Shown one piece after another: positions 13,935 through 24,830 of a stretch of DNA of 64,000 bases. This DNA comes from Lumbricus terrestris. Taxonomy: Eukaryota; Annelida; Clitellata; Crassiclitellata; Lumbricidae. The stretch covers positions 4,195,583 through 4,259,582 of the forward strand of contig OX457040.1 of NCBI GenBank assembly GCA_949752735.1, read 5' to 3'. The translations under genes and the position numbers were made by a program. How positions within the stretch are numbered: the first letter of the stretch is position 1; every line of letters begins with the position of its first letter. The notes below the pieces were generated by a model. That model ran no database searches and had not been told where the DNA came from. It worked only from the letters and a program-made list of their open reading frames with translations.

Positions 13935-15526
13935 CCTTCATCCTACCAACACGTTTTACGTACGTTGTTTACCAACTGGGGTCCGAACGGACCCCAAACA
14001 TATATACATACATACTTGTATATATACACACAAACATACATATATAATTGCATGTATGTATGTATACATGTATATGTAGCCTATGCATGTATGTATGCAT
14101 GTATGTATAAATGTATGTATGCATGTATGTATGTATGTATGTACGTATGTATGTATGTATGTATGTATGTATGCATGTATGTATGTATGTATGTATGCTT
14201 GTAGGTAAGTATGTATGCATGCAGTGGTGTATGTATGTATAATATGTATGTATATGTAATATTATGTATGTGCCTGTGAATGTATGTATGCATGTATGTA
14301 TGTATGTATGCATGTACATGTATATGTATCATACATACATATATACCAACATACATACGTACATACATACATAATGTATATAATTTTATGTACGTACATA
14401 CATGCATACACATGCATGTATTGTATGTATGAATGTATGTACTGTATGTGTTGTATGTATGTGCCATACATACAATACATACATGCATGAATACATGTAT
14501 GATACATACATATATACATACATACATACATACATACATGCATACATACGTACATACATACATACATTATGTATGTTTGTATGATGATGTATGTAAGTAT
14601 GTATTGTATGTATTGTATGTATGTATTGTATGTATGTATTGTATGTATGTATGCATGTATGTGTGTATGTATTTATGCATGCATATATGTGTGTATGTAT
14701 GCATATATGTATGTATGCATGTATGTAAGCAGTATGAATGTCTATGTATGCACGTATGTGTGAATACCCAACTGTATGCATATACGTACGTATGTATGTA
14801 AGCACGTTCGCACATACATACATGCACACATACATACATGTATACATACACACACATGCATACAAACATACATACATGCATGCATACATCAATATACATA
14901 CATGATGAGCAAACAATTGTCAAACATGCAGGTATTCATGCATGCATGTATGCATGCATGTATGTTTGTATGTATATATGTATGACATGTATGTATGTAT
15001 GCTTGCATGTGTGTGCATATTTGCATGTATTCGTGTCCGAATATATGTTAGTATTCAGCATGCATTTATGCATGCATATAGTTTTGCTTTTATGTACATA
15101 CGTTCGTGATAATATATGAATGTGTGCATTTATGTTTCTATGTATGTTTGTGTGTATGTTTGTATGTATGCATGCATGCATCTTTTGGGTTATGTACATA
15201 AATAACATTACCTTGAAGAAATGTCCTTTGAAAAACAGACCTAGAACCCAAATCTTGCAGTGCAGATTTGCAGAAATCCAGCTCTGCATTGGCTAAAAAG
15301 CTCATACGTAAGCTGTTTTACGTTGGGGTCCGTTCGGACCCCAACAGAAAAAAAATTATTAAAAATTCAAAATAATTTTTTTCAAAAAAGTATCTACAGC
15401 ATATCATGTAGGACAGACCTATAGACAAATTCATAAAATGCTGACTCTTAATCATTTATCGAAAAAAAGTTGCACAGCAGTTTATGTGCTTGGGGTCCGA
15501 ACGGACCCCACTTGGTAGGATGAGGG
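13935..15526. mobile_element. piggyBac-like non-autonomous element, 1,592 bp
   Basis: TTAA occurs at 13,931-13,934 and at 15,527-15,530. Inside these the left end reads CCTTCATCCTACCAA and the right end, reverse complemented, CCCTCATCCTACCAAG. TTAA targets and a CC(C/T)T start fit piggyBac. Three copies of an 18-bp palindrome, GGGGTCC-(GAAC or GTTC)-GGACCCC, lie at 13,978-13,995, 15,325-15,342 and 15,492-15,509, next to the ends. The interior is mostly an (ATGT)n tract of about 1.1 kb and no transposase is present. Confidence 0.8.
14041..15180. repeat. Long (ATGT/ACAT)n microsatellite
   Basis: About 1.1 kb is dominated by ATGT on the + strand, switching to ACAT in blocks (14,330-14,400; 14,470-14,570; 14,810-14,900). 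The strand switches make it a set of imperfect inverted repeats. Frames rich in Cys, Met, Tyr and Val or His, Thr, Tyr and Ile are artefacts. Confidence 0.95.
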
Positions 15527-15609
15527 TTAAGCAAACGATTTAAACGGGTGTTCACATTGCAAAACAACAATGATAATAATGATAGTAGATAATTAATGTC
15601 ATTTCATAT

Positions 15610-15670
15610 TTGAACATTTATAAAGAGCCTCTCGAAGTATGAACTATTCAGAGGCGCTCTCCGTGCAGAA
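15610..15670 (-). repeat. LINE/SINE 3'-tail motif
   Basis: ATTTATAAAGAGCCTCTCG followed by AGAGGCGCTCTCCGTGC is the reverse complement of the GGCGCTTTATAAAT tail shared by the L2-like LINE fragment at 19 kb. Confidence 0.45.
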
Positions 15671-15844
15671 ACTTCCGTGATAGATAAAAATGCCATTAGA
15701 CAACGTGTCGGGCTAGACATTAAGGAGATACCAGATGCAGGGACAAGCCACAGAGGAGGGTAAGGTTATTCCGTGCAGAGGGATATACTAATATTAGCCT
15801 ATTGTCATTGTAAGATGGCGGTTGGATGGAGTGGGGTGGGGCGG

Positions 15845-16325
15845 GGGTGCTGAGGCGGAATCTGGCGGTGGGGTGGGAGTGGGGTGGTGGGGTGGTGGGG
15901 AACAAAACCACGATATTTAACAGTCAACACCGGATGCCTCAGAGGGGTAGAGCTGGCTGGGCACCCCACTTCGTGGGGACGTGATGAAGCTAGGTGGAAG
16001 CGCAAAGCTAACATTTCTCGGGCAACGCCGGTTTACCCAAACTGAGTATAATACAGCATAATGTGAAGGAAAAACGTTTGAAACTGCTGCAAATTTTTGT
16101 TTATTCGCTTTGATTTCTTAAGTTGTTGTTAAAATCTGCATCGATCCACCGTTTTACTCCGCCACAAGCCAACGATTCTACCCGTTAGTTAGTTGGATGG
16201 TGGGAGGAGTGCGGCGCCTATCATCTATACCATGAAACATCGTTGTTAAGCTCACACGTTGCAACTAGGCGAGCGATTTTCCAGAGCGAACTTTTAAACA
16301 CCTGTTAAATAAAACCAACCGATGC
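15845..16325 (+). repeat. Dispersed repeat family A, copy 2
   Basis: It aligns with 3,030-3,545. Landmarks are GCTGAGGCGGAATCTGGCGG, CTGGGCACCCCACTTCG, GGGCAACGCCGGTTTACCC (single AACGCC at 16,024-16,029), CCGTTTTACTCCGCC and AAACACCTGTTAAATAAA. It is a second related empty site for the palindrome insertion. Confidence 0.75.
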
Positions 16326-16454
16326 TATAAGTAACAAGATATACATTTTTCATTAATCTGTGAGTTTGTCGTGGAGTGCATTTCGAGGGACATCACAATA
16401 AAAAAAATCGTGTTAAGTAATAGTAATTATTTTATTGACCGACAGAAGAAATTT

Positions 16455-16760
16455 ATTGGATGGTTAGATCCAGGGTTTAACGACGGCTTATGACAACACA
16501 GGGGTGGAGCTGGTTGGGCACTCCACTCGGCAAGGCCAGGTTGAAGCTGCATGTAGGTGGAAGTGCAAAGCTGAAATTTCCATCGCAACATCGGCTTGCC
16601 CAAATTAATTGTAATACAGCATAATGTGAGAAAAACATTTGAAACTTCTGCAAACATTTTTCTGCGCTTTGATTACTTAAGTTGTCGTTAAAATCTGCAA
16701 CCATCTACCGTTTTTCTCCGCCACAAGCCAACGACTCTACCCGTAATGCTAGCAGTTAAA
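16455..16760 (+). repeat. Families B and A fused fragment
   Basis: A diverged family B motif (TTGGATGGTTAGATCCAGGG, GGCTTATGACAACACAGG) runs into family A (GGTTGGGCACTCCACT, GTTAAAATCTGC, CCGTTTTTCTCCGCC). A single AACATC stands at the palindrome target position. Confidence 0.6.
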
Positions 16761-17017
16761 CAGTTAAATATGCAAGTGTTGGTTATTATAGTGTAATAAT
16801 AAAGCACATAAAAGGTGTTTAAACCCCTCTTCAAATTTGAGGTAGAGTTTTTTTTGTAGAGCTCTTTATCGACTGCTAACGCTGTAGGCTACAGAACCAA
16901 ATATATTGAGGCTAAGGCGCATTCGCACACCGACTATTATGACGATTGTGTCTATCGACCATTATGTGATCGAAGTTTAAACTTCACACTCGGCTTGTCC
17001 TCAATGTACAATACATG

Positions 17018-17650
17018 TACCCTGACTTTACATTTTAATCTTTCGTTCTCTGATCACCTCTCACAATTGACACGCTCGTGTTATTATCACCTGAGACGTC
17101 TGATAGCCATCAGAAGATCTGTTTCCTCTTCTGTATTTAAAACCATTATTCAAGCTTTTACATGTATTTGCTGTCGAATTGACTATTGCAACTCACTATT
17201 TGCTAGTCTTTCCAAAATTCGCTTACACTCCCTTCAGTCAGTTATGAACTCGGCAGCCAGACTCATTGCTACTCCCACATTTCGACCTACATGACTGATG
17301 TTTTTCACTGGCCTCCTGTTGCCTCTAGTATCTAATTCAAGGTATTGCTCTTAGTATCAAAAACTCAAACTGGAAAGCTCCTAAATACCTTTGTGACATG
17401 ATGCATAAACCCCTCTCAGCAGTCTCTTCCAGCCCTCTCCGGTCTGCTGATCGACTAGATCTCTTGGTTCCAAGGGCAAGGACAGACATGGCTCAACACC
17501 AAGCCTTTGCCATTGTAGACCCTTCTATGTGGAATGACCTCCCTCCCACAATCCGTAGTAAGATCTTATTTGGGGTGTCATCTTCAGCCCTTCGATGCGT
17601 CAAGTCTTTTTATTTCCTCGGGGCTGTCACGCTATCGACCATTATGGCAA
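17018..17650 (+). pseudogene. L2/CR1-like LINE, reverse transcriptase C-terminal relic
   Basis: The plus strand encodes the thumb and downstream part of a LINE reverse transcriptase: FSDHLSQLTRSCYYHLRRL, then DYCNSLFASL and SVMNSAARLIA. After a frame change and stop codons come KAPKYLCDMMHKPLS, a PLRSADRLDLLVPRARTDMA block and MWNDLPPTIRS. The order matches the C terminus of L2/CR1-type LINE proteins. The same family occurs inverted at 18,995-19,512. Catalytic motifs are absent, so this is a 5'-truncated dead copy. Confidence 0.75.
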
Positions 17651-17799
17651 TCGTGTCAGGCTGAGAGCCATTATGAACTCGAAAAGTATTGCAATGTAGT
17701 GCATAGTAATTTATTATTATTGCAAATCATCTTGGCGAATCAAAGCGAATCGGGGCGAAGTTAACCATGTTTTTAAATTTCAAATTTATATACGTGTTT

Positions 17800-18000
17800 T
17801 ATCATATTATTAAAGGTGTTTAATTCTAGCATTGGGATAAACCTTCAATTTACTTTCTGTTCTTCAGATGTTGTTTCGCTTCTGCGTTCAAATACAATTT
17901 CGAGCAATTTGCTTCTTCGCTTCCTTGGCCTCCATGTCATCTATTACGGATGTAAAGATAGCTTAATCGATATAAAAAGTTCTGGATATTACAATCGGTG
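17800..18000 (+). repeat. Dispersed module with AAAGGTGTTTAATT
   Basis: TTAAAGGTGTTTAATTCTAG, then CTTTCTGTTCTTCAGATG and TTTCGAGCAATTTGC, recur in order near 8,190, 11,373 and 39,259. The module is about 110 bp. No function is evident. Confidence 0.5.
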
Positions 18001-18133
18001 AGCGCATAATTATATCGACAAAACTGTATGTTCGTGCTTATGTAGCTCTTGACTATTTGCTGTGCGCGTACTGCGTGTTCATGGGTATGCATGGACCGGC
18101 GTTGATTCCTGGGACGCGTCTGACTATAACCGC

Positions 18134-18418
18134 CAGTGGCGGCGCCAGGATTTAAGTTGGGGGGGGGGGGCCGAAGCCTCGCGGCGGAAATTTTCCATTT
18201 TCATCCGCCGAAATTTCTGACCGCCTTCTTTCAGTCATCGGCCAAAATCTCATGGAAATTTTCCATTTTCGCCAAAATTTCTGACGACCTTCTTTTTTTA
18301 GTCATCAGCCGAAAATCGTGGATATTTCAATGTAAAAATCGGATGGCCATTTTTTAGGGGGGATTGAGCCTCTTATAGGGGGGCTTAGCTTCCCCTAGCA
18401 CCTCTAGCGCCGCCACTG
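18134..18418. mobile_element. hAT-type MITE, 285 bp
   Basis: The left end is CAGTGGCGGCGCCAGG and the right end, reverse complemented, is CAGTGGCGGCGCTAGAGG. The flanks ATAACCGC (18,126-18,133) and ATAACTGC (18,419-18,426) form an 8-bp target duplication with one mismatch. The interior has two imperfect units of CCGAAATTTCTGACC...AGTCATCGGCC. No coding capacity. Confidence 0.85.
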
Positions 18419-18779
18419 ATAACTGCCAGCTATTTTCACGGCTCATCACAGTGCATTTGTTACGTCGACAAGTCATTATTTATTAATTATTAATTATTTG
18501 AGCCTTTTAAAATAAATACGGTTCAGGATTTTGATGATTTTGTAGAAGATAAAACTGACGTTGAATTATGATCTGTAGTTGCAACGTCGTCAGATTACAT
18601 TTCACCTTCAATGATAAGCGCGATCGAGAAACCTTAATCCATTTGAAATGCCACGTCAATATCCGGAAGATTTAAACGGTAAAGAATGGAGCTATAAAAG
18701 AAGAGACGGCGTCTGTGTTTATGTTTTAAACGAGACATTGAGGGCGTGATGAATATTATAATAGACGTTCGGAGTTCAT

Positions 18780-18994
18780 AAATTAAATTGCATCCGAATC
18801 TTCGTCCGGTTTGTTTTCTCAAGCGAAGCAATAAACTCTGAGAAGAGCATGACATTCGAGAGATCATCACAGTTGACAAACAGACGGACGATGGAAGATT
18901 GGATGACAAAAGTTGACTGTTTGTCTGCATTTCTTTCTTTCTGTACGTCTGTCTGTCTGTGTCTCAGTCGGTGTATACGTATGTGTCTGTCTAT
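18780..18994 (+). repeat. Dispersed repeat family G, left half of a split copy
   Basis: AACTCTGAGAAGAGCATGA, GAGATCATCACAGTTGACAA and a (CTGT)-rich block align with 41,815-42,060 and partly with 21,185-21,480. A LINE fragment is inserted at 18,994/19,513. Confidence 0.6.
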
Positions 18995-19512
18995 CTTATC
19001 TTATCTGACCATTTATAAAGCGCTTCTCGCAGCAAGAGCCTTTCAGAAGCGCTCCCAGTGCGTTTAACTCCGAGAAAAAAGACAAGTTTTTTGACGAGAG
19101 AAAGACGAGGACACACTACCAGAGAGGATGGCAGAGCGAACTGATGGAGGAAGCCCATTCCATAGGGAGGGACCAATGCAGGCAAATGATCTGGATTGAG
19201 CCATGGCAGTCCTGACTCGGGGGACAAAGAGGTCAAGCCGATCAGAGGACCTAAGAGGACGCAGTGAAGTTGCAGAAAGGGGGCGATGTATCAGATCACA
19301 CAGATACTTCGGAGCAAGACCCATTTGAGACTTAATGACCAAAATCAGGACTTTAAATTGAATACGGGCCGAGAGTGGAAGCCAGTGAAGTTGTTCAGTC
19401 ATGAATGTAGAAATGTGGGAGAATCGAGGAAGACGGGCAATGAGCCTAGCAGCGGCATTGAGTACAGATTGCAGAGGAGCTAGGCGAAGCTTAGGCAGTC
19501 CAATAAGGATAT
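18995..19512 (-). pseudogene. L2/CR1-like LINE 3' fragment with TSD TGTCTAT
   Basis: The minus strand encodes LPKLRLAPLQSVLNAAARLI, then LHWLPLSARIQFKVLILVIK, PKYLCDLIHRPLS, LRSSDRLDLFVPRVRTAMA and GPSLWNGLPPSVRSAIL. These are the final segments of an L2/CR1-type LINE protein, continuous over about 145 codons. The 3' tail GCGCTTTATAAATGGTC ends in AGATAAGATAAG. TGTCTAT occurs at 18,988-18,994 and again at 19,513-19,519, a probable 7-bp target duplication. It is the same family as 17,018-17,650 and is inserted inside a family G repeat. Confidence 0.78.
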
Positions 19513-19745
19513 TGTCTATATGTCTGTCTGCCTGTTTGTCTGCCTGTATGCATGTCTCATAGAGTGTATAATAAATTATATCTAGCTCTCTCTGTCTGTC
19601 TGTCTGTCTGTCCGTCTGTCTGGCTGTTCCGGTGTCATTTTCTCTGTCGGTATCTCTCCCTGTTCGTCTATAACTGTCCGTGGTCTATATGTTCGCGTCT
19701 CTGTTAATCTTCCATTGTTTCATAATTAATCGTTGAGCTGCCACT
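19513..19745 (+). repeat. Dispersed repeat family G, right half of a split copy
   Basis: A (CTGT)-rich tract is followed by TCATAATTAATCGTTGAGCT and GCCACTAACAAAAGTA. The latter matches TGGCACTAGCAGAAATA in the 21-kb copy. Confidence 0.55.
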
Positions 19746-19797
19746 AACAAAAGTATGCCAGTTTGAGCAATGATTTTTTTGTCGGTGTCATGCGAGA

Positions 19798-19798
<1 letters not shown>

Positions 19799-19828
<30 letters not shown>

Positions 19829-19862
19829 GTTATTATTATTATTATTATTATTTTTTTTTTTT
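19799..19862. repeat. (ATT)n microsatellite
   Basis: Almost pure ATT, ending in a T run. Confidence 0.95.
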
Positions 19863-19989
19863 TAATATTATATTCCTTTTATTGTTTCAACAAATGTTAC
19901 AAACAGTCAAACAGTGCAAAGGCTGTGTGCATTTGGGCGAGTCCAACCACCCTCATCCATGTCAATTAAGGGCTTAATAAATGACTGGC

Positions 19990-20156
<167 letters not shown>

Positions 20157-20272
20157 TTTTATTTTTTTTATTTTTATTTTTTCTTTTGCCCTGAGGTACT
20201 TTGTTCCCCCAGGGACTTATAAAAAGTTAAAAGCAATGTGCCTGGAACGGCTAAACCTCATCCATTTCGGGC

Positions 20273-20273
<1 letters not shown>

Positions 20274-20335
<62 letters not shown>
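20274..20335. repeat. (ATT)n microsatellite, probable LINE tail
   Basis: About 20 ATT units directly abut the 3' end of the minus-strand LINE fragment at 20,340. On that strand it reads as an (AAT)n tail. Confidence 0.9.
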
Positions 20336-20336
<1 letters not shown>

Positions 20337-20339
20337 ATA

Positions 20340-20790
20340 AATTTATTACGCGCGCAAGGTCACACCAAAGTATGAATCTGAGGCGCGGATAGTTAGCCGC
20401 CAGAGGAAGATGCAGTTAAATGTCCATGTGCTTGAAAGCCAAAGAGAAATATAGTGAGTTTTGAGCCGTTTTTTGAGGGTAGGGAGTGAATTTGAGCAAC
20501 AAAGAGAGAGTGGAAGCAGATTCCATTCTTTGGGAGCATAGGCATGGAATGCACGCGAGCCCATAACAGTTCTGCATCGAGGCTCAGCTAAAAGACCCAT
20601 GCTTGATGATCGCAGGCTACGAGGAGGAATGTAAGGAGTAAGCAGTGACTGAAGGTAGGGAGGTGTTCCGGTAGAGAGAGATTTGTAGGTTAAACAGGCC
20701 AAGTTAAATTTAATCCGGAACTCGACAGGAAGCCAATCCGGGCAACAGAAACTATCCGTCCACGCCCACATCGTTGTCGGATACAATCTC
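20340..20790 (-). pseudogene. CR1/L2-like LINE C-terminal fragment
   Basis: A continuous minus-strand frame of about 146 codons encodes DWLPVEFRIKFNLACLTYKS, then TPPYLQSLLTPYIPPRSLR, GSRAFHAYAPKEWNLLPLSL and LPTLKKRLKTHYISL. This order (LPV-RI-FK, SLRSS, GSRAF-PK-WN-LP, FKK-LKT) is the usual extreme C terminus of CR1/L2-type LINE polyproteins. It is a different family from the 17- and 19-kb fragments. A 5'-truncated copy with an (AAT)n tail. Confidence 0.78.
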
Positions 20791-20895
20791 GCACGACATA
20801 ATTACGTGCGAAATTGTATCGGTTGACAAAATACGAACCAGCTTGCTTTTCGAGGTTTATTAGGAATAATTCACTTTTGAAGCAATATAAAATTG

Positions 20896-20932
20896 TTGAG
20901 ATATTTAAATATTAAATATTTAAATATCTCAA
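20896..20932. repeat. Perfect 37-bp palindrome
   Basis: TTGAGATATTTAAATATT and its reverse complement are separated by a single A at 20,914. It directly abuts the 101-bp hairpin. Confidence 0.93.
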
Positions 20933-21032
20933 AAATGGCTCGTATTAGACACCTTCGTCAAGAGTTGACAGCATTCATAATTATTATGAATGCTGTCAAC
21001 TCTTGACGAAGGTGTCTAATACGAGCCATTTT
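20932..21032. repeat. 101-bp hairpin with 50-bp arms
   Basis: The arms start AAAATGGCTCGTATTAGACA, are perfectly complementary over 50 bp and leave a single T at 20,982. They contain the TTAGACACCTTCGTCAAG variant of a motif scattered through the window. It could be a compact MITE or a replication-slippage product. A related GTACAATACGAGCTTTTTTT stretch lies near 21,572. Confidence 0.95.
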
Positions 21033-21099
21033 ATTACGTAGTACCCAACGACACCTTGTGGCTACAAAGTCTATCGACTTAGCCATGTTATTTGCTGGA

Positions 21100-21178
21100 A
21101 TACGCCAAGCAAATTTCTGTCTAGGGCCACCGACTCTATTGTCATAAGCCCTGGTCAAATCTGGATCCATCCATCCAT
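21100..21178 (-). repeat. Repeat family B, inverted copy
   Basis: GCAAATTTCTGTCTAGGG, TATTGTCATAAGCCCTGG and CTGGATCCATCCATCC are the reverse complement of the family B core. Confidence 0.7.
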
Positions 21179-21184
21179 TCTCCT

Positions 21185-21480
21185 TTATGCATGTTTGCGA
21201 CTGACAGATAAGGACGATTCGGGGATAATTGGATAACATAGTCTGTTGACTAAGGCTATAATTACACGTCTGTCGGCCTGTTTGTCTGTCCTTCTCTGTT
21301 CAGGTATCGTTTTCTCTGTCCGTGTCATAACTGTCTGTTCAGTTTATCCCCCTGTTCGTCTGTTTGTCTGTTCGTTTGTCTCGGTCAATGTGTATGTCCG
21401 TGTCTCTATCTGTTCGTGTCTATGTCACCCATTCCTTACTTCATAAAGTCATGGAGCTGGCACTAGCAGAAATACGTTTA
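21185..21480 (+). repeat. Dispersed repeat family G, copy 2
   Basis: CGACTGACAGATAAGGACGA, ACACGTCTGTCGGCCTG and a (CTGT/CGTC)-rich tract match the 41.8-kb and 18.8-kb copies. Confidence 0.55.
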
Positions 21481-22440
21481 TGATTGTGAACGTAATTTAT
21501 TTTAGAAAAGTTGTTGTAATAAAAATTGTTCAGATTTCCAAGTATTTATCACTGTTGTGAATTCTAAAAGTAGGTGTACAATACGAGCTTTTTTTAGCGT
21601 AGTGTTTAGCAACATCTCGAGTTTATTAGGTTTTTCGGCGTCTTTTTTATTTTTATTGGATGTGATCAAAATCGCATACGGAGCCACCAAGCAAATACTG
21701 TTAGAGGTAGCAAAAAAGAAAAAGCAGATGCTATAAATGGACAATACAGAAAATTCTAATTACAACTATGACTTTCACATAAGATAATCCTCATTATTGT
21801 GTGGCCCTTGTCACAAAGTAGAGTACGCCTCGTAATAATCCCATTCCCCAGATGAAGAAAAGTTGAGAAAAGCCACTTCGGCGTGTGTTTATTTTTGGCA
21901 AATTTCTTTTTTTGAACAATGACAATAACGGGTATGATATCGCGCTGAAGAAACAATTCTATGCGCATAGGTGTACGTTGAGAAGCAAAAACAGAGATCT
22001 GTGCGTGAAAGGCGAATATAGCTATGTTTCCAATCTCTGACGTTCTAAATCCTTTCTTCGAGTATACACAGAAATAAGTTCAAAACGTCTAATTTTTCAC
22101 GACCTTTATTCTCACAAATACAGTGATATCTACACTGTATTATAGTATTGTCTACAAAATCGATTAACTATGATTTGTGATTGTGTGTCTGTAAAAACTC
22201 ATCTTGAACAATGTCTATGTTGTGAAATGTTCTGAAAGGTGCTTCGTGTGGTGCAGCGATCGAGTCAAATTATTCCCGGTACGAAGAAAGTTGCACATTT
22301 TAAGTGTTGTTAAAAGTGGAGGATTAAACACCTTTTAAAGTTGCATCATTGCATTACAATAAGGCATGACCGCACACTTTTGATTCACTGTAATCCAACA
22401 TGAATAAAAAATAATTATTGTCTGCCTACGCCCCTAGATA
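21481..22440. other. Non-coding, no gene
   Basis: Degenerate modules are present, including GTTTAGCAACATCTCGAG at 21,606 and ATTAAACACCTTTTAAAG at 22,324. Nothing coding. Confidence 0.4.
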
Positions 22441-22451
22441 ACTAAACTAAA

Positions 22452-22452
22452 A

Positions 22453-22482
<30 letters not shown>
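22452..22482. repeat. (AT)n microsatellite
   Basis: About 15 AT units. Confidence 0.9.
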
Positions 22483-22484
<2 letters not shown>

Positions 22485-22544
22485 CTATTATTATTATAAT
22501 AGGCCTACATATATTCGTTTTATTGAGTTCTTCCTGACATACCG

Positions 22545-22700
22545 CAGCCAGTCAACTTACACTGTCGAGGGTAGGACAAGACGGCGAGGAGAGGACTGGG
22601 ACTTGCCCTCGCATGTTGAAGTATGTCTGTTTCGAGGCTCTTGCGTAAGGCACTGCTTCTCTCCACCTTCTAATAACGTTGCCCAGAACACTTGTGCGAA
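22545..22700 (+). repeat. Dispersed repeat family C, copy 4
   Basis: ACACTGTCGAGGGTAGGACA, AGACGGCGAGGAGAGGACTG and CCCTCGCATGTTGAAG match the 29-kb copy. Confidence 0.5.
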
Positions 22701-23520
22701 TGGATTTGTTTTGCTTCGCTAGTTGTTGCTTATCTATGGTAAAATATATCACAAGAAAGGTGTCTTATGGTACGTCATCTTCCTGCTTATTTGACTATTG
22801 GGGCTTGCGATTATGCAAATCAAGGTAATGCTAATTTTTTATAAACGCACTTAGTAAAGTAAGCGATTCTGTGCCATAAGAGATGCTATATCTATTTGTG
22901 TGGCTAAAACTGCCGTGGATCAACAATGGAGATGTAATATCAATTATTTAGTTTTTTTATTACAACGTTCAAAGTCATCTCATGATTTCAAAATTCGTTG
23001 AAAACAGTACAGTAGATAATTATACAATTCATTGAAACTAAGAAACTTGCAGCATATGAAAAACATTTTGAGAAAATGTCTAAATGTAACTTAAGAATCT
23101 CACAAATACTCAATATCTTAACATTGATAAAGATGATGCACAAGCCGTGAAAAAAGGAAGTATGACGCATGTGAAAGAATAGACCGTTCGGAGGATTGTA
23201 GTGTCGAGAATCGTAGATTTATTTTATGTGCCGATGTCTTGCTTTTTGCTTCGTTATTGTGTTGATTGCAATGCCATCGGGTAGCAGAGGAATTAAGCAT
23301 GTTAAATTTCATGCGTTCATGCCGGTTATACAACGCTATGACTTTCTTAGTAAAGGTGTTTAAATTCACGCTTTATTTTTGGTTCAGATTCCACCTTTCA
23401 GCGTAAACTTGCTGTACTACAGATGGCATCACTTTTCCATATTAAGACATAATATTATCATCAAGATTCGCAAGTGTTGATTGTAAGTGTTTAACTCCAT
23501 TTTTTGGTTAATAGGGTAAT
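22701..23520. other. Degenerate repeats, no gene
   Basis: An AAAGGTGTTTAAATTCACGC module lies near 23,352, with CAGATTCCACCTTTCAGC downstream, the same order as near 9,345. No gene is supported. Confidence 0.4.
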
Positions 23521-23534
23521 ATGCCATGTAGGGT

Positions 23535-23610
23535 AGAGCGGGGCATAACGGGATATCGGGGCATAATGGGATATTCGAGGCATAATGGGATACCGAGGCA
23601 TAATGGGAAC
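23535..23610. repeat. Short minisatellite, GGGGCATAATGGGATA unit
   Basis: Four tandem 18-20 bp units of (G)GGCATAA(C/T)GGGA lie at 23,538-23,610. A lone GGGGCGTAATGGGATAC lies at 23,940 and its partner TTTTGCCCCATTTC at 23,977, so this may be one end of a decayed repeat of about 450 bp. Confidence 0.6.
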
Positions 23611-24189
23611 TTCATTATTGTCGATCTTACTTACGTTTGATAGCCGAGGACGTTTTCAATCAGAAGTAATGCATATTTGAAGGTGAATGACGAAAGTATT
23701 TTCTATTTCGAAGCATCTAGCAATTTTTTGGATTAAAAGTTGTTTTTCACGCTCTCCAATACAAGGTACGTTCATAATAAAAAATTGTCTATTATAAACA
23801 GTGGAGCTATATTAAATTTAGCTCATACCATCCGTGTGTAGGGTAACATAATTATTATAAAGTCACATATTCCCATGTGAAAATTTGTACAAGTTCAGTA
23901 TTTTGCTTCAAAATGGCGGGTTTACAATTGCGGTAAATTGGGGCGTAATGGGATACATATTATTTTCCATTTTGCCCCATTTCATGATTTTACAGCAATT
24001 TTTCCCATTTTCTAATAATTGTTATTTCAATTAACGTTCCAGTACGTTACAGCGGCTAAATGACATAATCATTACGTTGACGACGATGCTATGCTTAATT
24101 TAATAAATGGAATTTAATCTAATAAGTTAATGTGTTTAGAAATACTTTTATTGATTCCATATCAATTCATTCATTCATCCTAATAATTT

Positions 24190-24500
24190 ATGTAGCGACT
24201 CTTCAGAATAGACCTACTCAAGGGAGCTCCCAGTCCAGGAGCATCTTTAAAAAAATGTAGGATTTGAGCGACGTTCAAATAGTAGAGGAGTACAGCCTAG
24301 GCAATGAAAGGCCATTCCTAGAATGGTGGGACCACAATCGAAAGGGCTCAACGTTGTATGATAGAAGTGTGAGCACGCGGAATCAAAAGTTCTTGCGTGT
24401 CGAAGGGCGAGGAGCTCGACGGGTTCTGTATATTTTTTCGTTTCATTTAAAATTGGACAATTCCTGGTGGCGAGGTCAGAGGCAGGCCAACAACGATTAG
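24190..24500 (-). repeat. LINE 3'-terminal relic (probable)
   Basis: TTTATGTAGCGACTCTTCAG and GGGAGCTCCCAGTCC at the left resemble the inverted tail of the 19-kb LINE (GCGCTTCTC...GCGCTCCCAGTGCG). The sequence to its right shows no intact frame with recognised motifs. Confidence 0.35.
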
Positions 24501-24649
24501 TCAGGTCACCTCCTTCATTCTCCAATCTTGGGACTGGCACTACTTGGAACAATTTATTACACAATGCGGATAGTGATGGATTGTATGGCCCAGAAGTTGA
24601 CAACATGATTGATTGTTGAAATTGAGGCTTAATGTTATAAAACCGTGCT

Positions 24650-24830
24650 TTATATTAAAGGTGTTTTATTCAAGCCATGTCGACGGTGATATAGGACAGT
24701 GTTCTTAAAACCAAGAGAGAGACACCAGACAAAAAGATCCGACATCACCCACAGTGTTCAAAACGGGTGCTATACAAATTCAGATTGTTTGATTGATTGA
24801 TTGAATGATTGATTGATTGATTGATAAAGG
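24650..24830 (+). repeat. Retroposon tail with (TTGA)n
   Basis: GGGTGCTATACAAATTCAGA runs into TTGTTTGATTGATTGATTGA. The GCTATA-AAAT segment followed by TTGA units is a typical LINE/SINE 3' end. Confidence 0.5.

Noticed and set aside
13965..15290. Many overlapping Cys/Met/Tyr/Val and His/Thr/Tyr/Ile frames
   Set aside because: (ATGT)n has no stop codon in several frames, so these are not genes.
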